In this document: in pieces, positions 56,040 to 64,000 of the stretch | Position numbering within the stretch: the stretch's first letter is position 1 | Layout of the letters: every line of letters begins with the position of its first letter | DNA from: Oidiodendron maius Zn | Taxonomy: Eukaryota > Ascomycota > Leotiomycetes > Myxotrichaceae | Direction of reading: 5' to 3' | Assembly (NCBI GenBank): GCA_000827325.1 | Contig: KN832877.1 | Coordinates: 248,001-312,000, forward strand | Length of the DNA stretch: 64,000 nt | Translations under genes and position numbers: made by a program | The notes under the pieces: generated by a model | Database searches by the model: none | Seen by the model: the letters and a program-made list of their open reading frames with translations, nothing else | What the model was told of the DNA's origin: nothing

Positions 56040-56460
56040 CTACATCTAGTCCAATATTGAAGGCAATATACTCCATTTTGATTTTCATCCAACATGCACA
56101 TCTAAATGTCCCAACATACCTCCATGCTATACTTGTACTATAACCCTACCGTGCCATCATAGCTATTGTCTAGTTGTATAGCCTAGACAATACTAGGGAG
56201 ATCTATGCTAAGGTTATATATGTAGTAATAGCCTGTGGAGTATCAGTATAGTATAAACATGGTAACGTAGGGGCAAACCTAAGGGGTACTATACGCTCTC
56301 TAGCTATAGTATAATTTAACCGCCTTTACACTATTACTAGATGGTATAGAATAGCTCGGATCTAATAGATTAAAGTTGGCGTAGTAGTCTTACTAATTGA
56401 TATATACCTTAATAAGAGGTTTATTGAGTTATACCATACCCGCCCACACCTTCCCTCTCT
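56040..56460. repeat. AT-rich, RIP-marked segment
   Basis: This TA-dense block has no open frame. By hand count in 56161-56400 there are about 45 TpA and 25 ApT. CpA plus TpG are about half as frequent as ApC plus GpT. Both ratios are what repeat-induced point mutation leaves behind, suggesting a dead repeat. Confidence 0.65.
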
Positions 56461-57422
56461 TCCCATGCCCACCTTAGGCGTCTCTCACCGCATATTCCCA
56501 AGCGCCAAGCCAACTCCAACATTCCATACCTTATCTACCCAGCTGTCCATACAACACATCCCTACCTATCGAAATGCATTCAGGAACCCCATACAAACCC
56601 ATCCATCCCGTCTCTGCATACCCGCCTCCCCCCCCTCGCTCCTCATGCACGCCGAACAGCCGGCCCCTCCCGCGGAGCCGCCACCTTTCTGTCTCCGTCA
56701 CGCCAGTGGCGACGTCACGGACGTGTCTTCAGACGAGAATTAAACATTAAGGAATTCCCCCTGCATGCATATCCGGGTGCCGAGGGGCGACGCTCGGGAG
56801 GGAACAGGAGGGTTAGAAGTGGGGACCCATTAAGGGGGCTGTGTACGGAGGTTAAGAAGTTGCCGGCAGCGTGGAAGGATGGCGGGGGAGGAGGGGTACT
56901 CGTCGGAGGGGCAGGGAGGCAGGGGGCTGGGGGCTGGGCGAGGTGGGTTTATTATATAAGGAGGGAGGGTTTCAAGTACGTATAAGTACAGAAGGTCTTG
57001 GCTCAAGCTAATTTTATAGTCACATAATCAGTATTAAGAGATACGAAGACCGCCGTCAGATGAAACACGAGTACTAAGGACACGTTCAAAAAGATGGAAG
57101 AATTAACAAAGAAAATTAAGTACAGTGGTATATCTATCCTGACACCAGATCCCAGTCTAACAAACAACATTGATATCAGGGAGGCCAGGTACCGACAACG
57201 TGTACAAGAGCAGATGGATTGCTGGCGCGGTGCTGATGTATGTCGGGCAGCCTGCGAGACACAAGATTTGAGGCTTCGGAAACCGCCACGCTTTTTTATT
57301 GGAGGGAACGATAGGACGCGAAACACAAGTTCTCCTGCTCTGGTTTGATTGCCATCACCCTGATACGCTCAACCTCCCAACACATACACAAAACATTAGA
57401 CACACAAGGGAACGACGGGTGC
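56461..57422. other. Intergenic, with G-rich stretch
   Basis: The 3' flank of PMA1 contains a G-rich stretch at about 56880-56945 with many GGG runs. A 92-codon frame at 56465-56743 has no recognisable product and was not called. Confidence 0.4.
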
Positions 57423-60400
57423 TTAGTCGTCTTCCTCGGCCTCAGTGGCGCGCGGCGCCAGGTGCCAGCGATCTCCGTGCTCGTCCTGCTCGTGCTGAAC
57501 GGCAACCTTGGAGAGGTGCATGAGGATGTTCTCCATCTGCGTATCGGCACGACTGCGCTTGGCACGGCCGAGGTTGTCGAGCCACGACCACTTATTGAGC
57601 AGGTAGTACACGATGGCGATGACGATGGTAACGCCGATGGAATAAGCCCAGACGACAATGACAGTGACGATGCTGGTGTCGCCGCTGAGTAAGAGCTTAT
57701 TGTGGTCGGAGGGATCAGAGGGCTCGCCAAGGCCGCCAGAGAGCCAGCCGAAGACGCAGAAAAGGGTGGCAAGGACATCGACGCCGAAGATAGCGCCAAC
57801 GAGCTGCCATGAGGGCCATGTGTTGCCACCGCGGGTGACGAAGATGAGCCAATTCTCAGTAAGGGAGACCTCGAGGAAGAGGATACCCTGGATGTTACCG
57901 AAGTTCTCAATAATACCACCGTTGGGCAGGAACATAGAGCCACGGACAACCCAGGTGCCGAGAGCGAGGAGTATGCCGAGGATGACGGAGATGATCCAGA
58001 TTTTAGGTAGCTGCCACTCGACAGGGCGGGCTTCGAAGTGTGCATTGTCGTAGGCGACCGCAATAGTTGCCAAATCAGCGAACAGGGCAAGGAAGACGAT
58101 AAGGTCAACCTGGATGGTCTCGTTGATGATGACAATAGAAGTGACCAGGTAGATTTCCAAGTGCAGGCAGAGAGCGATACGGTACTGGATATACGCCTTC
58201 ATACGCTGGAAGATTTGGCGAGCGATCTTGATGGCGGAGACGATAGTGCTGAGACCGGGGGCGAGGAAAACGATATCGGCAGCGGCCTGAGCGGCTTCGG
58301 TGGCACCCTCGACAGCGATACCGCAATCGGACTTCTTCAGAGAGGGAGCATCGTTGACACCGTCTCCAGTCATAGCAGTGAGATGGCCACGCTGTTGCAG
58401 CATCTCAACGACCTGGTACTTGTGCTCGGGGAAGACTTCGGCAAACCCATCGGCCTTCTCGACGAGGTCGTGCTGGGTGGTGCCGCTGAGGCCACCGTGG
58501 ATGAGCTTGTCCGAGTTGTAGACCTTGGTACCGAGGGCAAGCATCTTGCAAGTCTCTTTGGCAATGGCAATGGCGTCGCCAGTAAGCATCTTAACCTGTA
58601 GACCAAGAACCTGGGCTTCGGCAATGGTGGAGGCGGTATCCTCACGAGGGGGGTCAAACATGGGCAGCATACCGAGTAATTGCCAGTCGTTGTCGCCTTC
58701 CTTGACAGCGACACCAAGGGATCGGAAACCACGTCGGGCGAATTCGGTGGTCTTGGCCTTGTACATGTCGGAATCTTCCTTTGAGCAGTTGGAAAGGTTG
58801 AGAATGGCTTTAGGGGCACCCTTGGCGCAGGTATAGGTGACACCATCCTTAAGAACGATAGCAGTGATACGCTTGGAGACGGGATCGAAAGGAGTGAACT
58901 TCTCGGTCTTCCAGCCTTGGCTGAGGATCTCCTTGGCCTTGGGGTAGCGCTTGAGGGTGAGGATCGTGACCTTATCAATAGGGTCGAGAGACTTGACATT
59001 GTGTGAAGAAGCGAGAGCAGCGACAGCCATCATCCAGTTGACATCAACACCTTCGGCAACAAATGGCTCACGGATAGACAGCTGGTTGGCGGTGAGCGTG
59101 CCAGTCTTGTCAGAGCAGAGAACGTCGACACCAGCGAGAGATTCAATGGCAGTGAGCTTCTGGACAATGGCCTTCTCCTTAGCGAGGTAGGCCGCACCGA
59201 CCGCCAGGGTGGTGGTTGTCACGACAGGCAGACCGACCGGGACACCAACGATAAGAAGGACAAGGGCATATCGGAGCAGGGTGTTCTGGCTGTCCTCGGG
59301 GGTGGCAATTTTGATGTGGTGGAAGAAGGCGCCAATCCAGGCGATTAGGATCCAGCCAACGACGAGAACCAGCAGGGACGTGCCAATGGAGTTCATGATG
59401 GCCTTGAAGTGGCCCTGGTCCTTGGCGCCAGAAACCAGCGAGGCGGTGCGACCGACGAAGGACATCTTAGCCGAGTGAGTGACTATGGCGTATGCCTTTC
59501 CGCGCTTGCAGCCAGTAGTGTAGTAGATCACGTCGGTAACATACTTGTCGACGGCGAGCGACTCACCAGTCATGGCAGATTGATCAATGGCAAGGAGCGC
59601 ATATCCAGAGCCGTGCTTCTCGTGGCCGTCTTCATCATCACCCCGCTCTTCGGGGGAGTCGTGGAGTTGCGCCTGGAGTTCCCGGACATAGGTCTCATAG
59701 CCATTGGGATCGTCGTACGCGCAGATGATGCGAGCATCAGCTGGGACGACCTGACCATCCTCAACGACGATCTGGAGCAGGTCAGTTTTGATGTTCCGAT
59801 GCGTCCGGCAGGCGCGACGAAGCAATTGACGCGTCAATTGGGGGGGGGGGACTCACGATGTCACCGGGAACCAACTCTCTAGCCTTGATCTCCTGTTCCT
59901 GACCATCACGAACGACAATGCTTCGCATCGCAATATCACCCTTGAGAGACGCGACGACATCGGCAGCTTGTTTTTCCTGGTACCAACCGACGATCGCGTT
60001 GAGCATCAAAATACCGATGATGACACCAAAATCAATCCAGTCACGAAGACCAGCAGCGAGAAGGACAGCCAATTCCATGACTATGAGCAGTTAGCCACGA
60101 TGCCAATTGATATGGGGGCTCGTCGCGACGCGCGGCGCAATACATACCATAGAGGATGGGGCCGGTGAAGTAGGAGAGGAACTTGAGGAACATGTTCTCC
60201 TTCTCGGTGGTCAACTCGTTCCAGCCGGTCTTCTTGCGGCGCAGTTCAACATCGTGCTGCTTGAGGCCTTGCTTCATGTCGGTGTTCAACCAGTCGTCGG
60301 GAGTCTCGAAGCCGTCACCCGAGGAACCCTTGGCGCGACGCGACCACCAGTGCTTCTTCTTGGGCATGTCGTCGTCGCCGCCGCCGCCAATAGTGGAGGC

Positions 60401-60550
60401 GCGGCGGCCATCGCGATACTGCGAGATGTAGCGGACGAGATTGCCATACTCACCCTCGTCGTCGTTGTTGGCGACGGCCTGCTGGGTGAGCGGGTCGCGG
60501 CCAATCTCCTTTTCGGCATTGCCGTTCTCGAGCTCATTGAGCGGAGCCAT
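57423..60550 (-). CDS. PMA1: Plasma-membrane H+-ATPase (P3A-type)
   Basis: Three exons (60550-60148, 60080-59857, 59771-57423) give 991 residues. The pump has its acidic cytosolic N-terminus, then MELAVLLAAGLRDWID in span 1-2 and the actuator block VPGDI plus DQSAMTGES. The phosphorylation motif is CSDKTGTLT (Asp about residue 426), and the ATP-domain hinge is MTGDGVNDAPSLKKSD. Ten spans in all are expected. An insertion of about 40 residues (around YDDPNGYETYVREL) in the actuator domain is typical of one filamentous-fungal subgroup. The enzyme exports protons to build the plasma-membrane gradient that drives nutrient symport, including sugar carriers. The second intron (85 bases) contains a G-run and palindrome. 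Sequence is highly conserved and codon use strongly GC-biased, as in highly expressed genes. Confidence 0.95.
59823..59840. repeat. Perfect 18-base palindrome in PMA1 intron 2
   Basis: CAATTGACGCGTCAATTG reads identically on both strands. It is followed by a run of ten more G (59841-59850) directly beside the intron donor. On the coding strand this is GTGAGT, then an uninterrupted C run, then the palindrome. Confidence 0.95.
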
Positions 60551-63500
60551 GGTGTTGATGGCGAGGAGAGGAGAGTGGAGAGGGAGGGAAGAAGAGAAGA
60601 CTGCACGCAACCACCACTATCACCAAGACGAGCGGGCGAGGCGACGACGAGGATCTGGGCGAGGAAGGTGAAGTGGATTGAAGAAAGAAAGGAAAACGAG
60701 AAGAGCGGGCGGACGAGGAGCGCAGGGGGGGAGCTTCTTTTCTATTGCAGTGGTGGACGGTCGGGCTAGCCGCGAGAAGAAGGCGGTGTGGGAAGTTCGG
60801 TTCTGCCGGATTGCTGGAAGGTGAAGTTTTGATGGAGACCGGTTCGGGGTGCTTGGGAGCCTGAGGCAGGGCGGCGAATGCTCGGACAGCACGGCACTCG
60901 GGGGGGGTGAAGGGGGTGCGTCCAGGGTTGTTTTGCACACAGACTGGGCTGGCATGCGGGAATTATTTGTGCGCGAAACAGAGCAGGCCAGCGAGCGGAT
61001 CTGGGAAGCCCCTCTCGCTGGTGCCAGTAGCAGGACCCTAAGATTCCCGGCGGAGGTACAGTGGCCGTGGGCGACTGGGCAGAACGGCTGGAACGCGGCA
61101 GTCGGGAGAAGCAGAGCAGAATGAAAAAGGAAGATGCTGAGGATGGGGTGGCAATGAGGCTGGAATGGAATCACGTCCTGGGTAAAATACTACCCACCGA
61201 CACTCCCAACGATGATGCCAGATGACACGGGCATGACAGCGGCTTGCCGGCAGCCGTCTGCTCATCACACCGGCCAGGACGTATACCAGAAATGTGCTGG
61301 CGGTTAGTGGCCTTGCGGGATCCATCACCAGGACCGTCGTGCACCAGAATGTCGTCGCCGGTATTGACGATGGGTGGATACGAAGGGAGGCCTGTCATCG
61401 TAGTAATCTCTTATTACGCTTCCGTCGAACGCCCATCCCGCAGAATTGGCGATGATGCTGCTGATGCAGATGATGCTAATCGAATCTTAGTCATAGTGCT
61501 GCATCTCCGCCCGAAGCAACTCACGCGAGGTGACATCGCCATTGGCCAATCAGCGAGCAATAATAATAAGACAGCCCAGCCGGGGAAGGTGAAGGGCTGG
61601 CTGTGGCCGTCGTGGGATATCGCAGCAGCGCACAGGAGTGCGGATAGCACCATGATAGACATCTCGATAGAGAGACGCCCATCGATCCCACTCTCCGAGC
61701 CATGCCCGACGCGGTAAGGACCCTTCCTGCACGGAATATCGGTGCCGAAGGTCGTCGTCGCCCCGATTCTCCACCGCTCCACCCGCAATTTTACTGTTGC
61801 CCTTTTGGTGCATGCGGTTTGCGGTCCAGGACGTCCATCGCGACCTATCGTGTCGTGCAGTGCCTGGGGCCCATTCCGACAACGCCATCACTTCTGGCTG
61901 CTGATACATGGGGACAGGCCCTCTCCCCAATGGGCGTGGCACCGTTCCGTAAACACCACGCCTCGTCAGAGCCTCTCCCTCGCGACGTCACCCGCAACAG
62001 TAAGGCTGATTACGCTCGGCGGCGACCATCAGCAGTCTCAACTCCTCGCGCTGCCGTGCTCCCTCCCCGACGACCGACTGACTTGACTTTTTCACGTCGG
62101 TTGGCATGGTGCGGAAGCACGTCGCAAACTACTGTACAGACGGTACATCGGCCCTTCCGTATCTGACACCCACGTCAGAGGCGCCGTCTCCCACGTCCGC
62201 CATTCCAATTTGGCCAGCTGCGGCTTCTATGAGGCATTTATACAGTCACGTGATATCATTGATACCATACCAAACTGGCACCCGGCTTCACCCATTGCTC
62301 TGTTCCCCTTCCGCCGCTCTACGGACCGCACGGCAGATCACTTATCGCGTCGCGCCAGGAAAACCACCGACGTGCATGAGAGAAAAAATGCGATCCAAAT
62401 TTTTTTTTTTTTTTTTTTCTCTTTGGAATCAAAATCGAGCGTTTCTCTGCTTTGCTGATTGTGTGCGACCACCAGGGACAATCTCAATTCTGCCATTACG
62501 TCTGCCCCCATGAGAGCTTCTTTGTCGTGTTTTCCTCCCGCCCCATCCGCCAGGCCCGCCTTGTCCCAGGTCCCATCCATTGCTCTTCTGCCATTTCATA
62601 TACTGTAGGATTCAGCACGCTACATGCCCTTACCTCACCACCGCGCTGCACCAGATCGTAATCAAAAGGACACTACATACCGTACTCTAACCGCCCTCCA
62701 CGATCGGATTCCGTAGCCAGGCTCGGTAGGTCCGGAGATGTATTCGCTCCCCATTGGCACGCAATTCCCCTCTGGCAGAATCTTCCTTCTCAGGCAACCA
62801 GTCGGCTACAGTACGACGCTACTTACAGCACCACTTATTGTTATTATGGCTCCGTCCGTACCCCGTTCTCCATACACCAGGTAGGGTTCCAGCGGGGCCG
62901 ATGGTTTGGGCCCCTTCTCAATTTTTCCCTTTCGTTTTCACCCGCCGGTTCGAGATCGCGATCCATCCGATCCCCCGTCGCGGGCCAAGCGCGCACTGGC
63001 TGTTTCACTGCTGGCCGAGCGTGACGGAGAGACGAGGCACTGATAACATCCTCTCATATTATTATCCCTTGCTATTACAGTACTCTCGTCACTTTCACAT
63101 ACACGGTATCAGCCGCGCCAGGCCTCAGCAAATGTTTCAGACGGGGTTTGTTTATCTGCGCCCATTCCTTGCCCGCCGCGTCCCTAGCGAATAAGAGGAC
63201 GGGTCACTTGGCTGTTCTCGGCGCCGTTGCTGTGTCGCTGTCCCTAATCTCGTACAGGAGGCGGACTGATACTGTACTCAGGATAACAGTTTGCTCTCGG
63301 ACGACCTAGACCTGTGCGAGCCTGTCTGACCTTTCTGTCCCCTGGCAGCCCTTCAGCCCAGGCACAGTCGGCTCACCTATGTATCTATCACTAACCGACC
63401 CGCCGCACGTACGAGGGAGGCCCTCTCCCTTCTCCCTCAATCTCTCATAGCAGGGTCCCCTTTCCCACGGGACCCATACCGTATCCCCCAAACTCAATAT

Positions 63501-64000
63501 ACACAGGCATTGGTAGAATATAGTACAGTACGAATAACAATAACAAACCTCCACGCACCTTTTTTCACTCCTCCCACGCCCCCGCGAAGAGGCCCGCGCA
63601 CACGCGTGTTCTCCGCCAATAGCCTGTGCCCGGAGCTGTTTCTCATTGCAGATGATGCGCAAGGGCGCCCATTCCTTCTCGACAGCTGCCGGCTTGGCGT
63701 GGGGTTGATTTGCTGCACGTGATGCTGGCTGCATCTGAGAAATTGATCACGTGACACATCTCTCTCCCAGCCGTCATTCTTTCCAACCTAGCCAGCTCTG
63801 GTCAGAATCCTTATTGATCTCTCTAGAGTGTGTATCCTGCTCTCTCCCTCACTTTTATTTACCACGATATGTTTCAATCCTCCCCGCCTGCGCTTTAATC
63901 CCAAGTGGGACACGCCGGACCCCATAAACGGATGCACGTGGAGGCACAGAACCGTTTTGTGAGATGCCGATGTGCGGACTGCCAAGCTCGGGCGCAATGC
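60551..64000. promoter_or_regulatory. Long PMA1 upstream region, no gene seen
   Basis: About 3.4 kb upstream of PMA1 reach the window end without a convincing gene. GC-rich open frames here are long in several phases at once, which argues against coding. The region contains a T run of about 20 bases at 62400-62420 and four CACGTG boxes (62247, 63716, 63748, 63935). A neighbouring gene's promoter may begin near the right end. Confidence 0.5.

Noticed and set aside
56465-56743. 92-codon Pro-rich frame beside the RIP-marked block
   Set aside because: Low-complexity composition, no leader or family resemblance. Kept only as a note in the intergenic entry.
57296-58601. Several long open frames on both strands overlapping PMA1, for example 57296-58135 leftwards and 58038-58601 rightwards
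   Set aside because: They shadow PMA1 in other phases. High GC with strong codon bias removes stops from alternative frames, and their translations are Ser-rich or repetitive with no family likeness.
60620-62513. Long overlapping frames upstream of PMA1
   Set aside because: Frames stay open in several phases at once in GC-rich sequence, and the translations (Ser/Pro/Arg-rich) show no domain, membrane pattern or start context. They look like chance.
1-64000. Biosynthetic gene cluster or CRISPR-like array
   Set aside because: No polyketide or peptide synthetase, terpene cyclase or regularly spaced repeat was seen. Dehydrogenases and transporters are scattered among housekeeping genes.

Overview
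This window is nuclear DNA of a filamentous ascomycete (Pezizomycotina). I lean towards a leotiomycete-like fungus from the overall feel of the proteins, but cannot prove the class. Genes sit on both strands about every 2.4 kb. They are interrupted by very short introns (mostly 45-60 bases, GTRNGY donors, CTRAY branch sites, YAG ends). A HET-domain gene, fungal-only transporters and an AT-rich stretch with a repeat-induced point mutation (RIP) signature all fit this group. I see no rRNA, tRNA, CRISPR or plasmid features.

The left part (1-43 kb) is mostly conserved housekeeping genes. In order they are: SEC1 (exocytosis), a BIRC6/UBE2O-type ubiquitin-conjugating enzyme, a G-patch protein, a Pbr1-like oxidoreductase, a DHA1 drug transporter, a small unknown protein, a Nyv1/VAMP7 R-SNARE, the mitochondrial helicase SUV3, an atypical short-chain dehydrogenase, a J-domain protein, the lipid phosphatase FIG4, a decayed auxin-efflux-carrier gene, TTI2, the CCA-adding enzyme, TRS85/TRAPPC8, CHM7, RAD18, POL32, a GH125 mannosidase and a second MFS transporter. 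Several act in membrane traffic (SEC1, NYV1, FIG4, TRS85, CHM7). RAD18 and POL32 both act on PCNA at stalled forks and are divergently transcribed from a 181-base promoter.

The middle-right part (43-57 kb) looks more accessory. It holds a MOSC-domain protein, a multi-pass membrane protein gene with an apparent frameshift, a sugar transporter, a HET-domain gene, and about 4 kb with few genes. That gene-poor block contains an orphan-like ORF, decayed tandem repeats, an A/C-only tract, nested inverted repeats and a RIP-marked segment.

The right end (57-64 kb) holds PMA1, the plasma-membrane proton pump, read leftwards, with about 3.4 kb of upstream sequence in which I find no convincing gene.

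Exon boundaries were worked out by hand from reading frame, splice signals and family knowledge. Where the total length divides cleanly by three I trust the model. N-termini are the least certain part.
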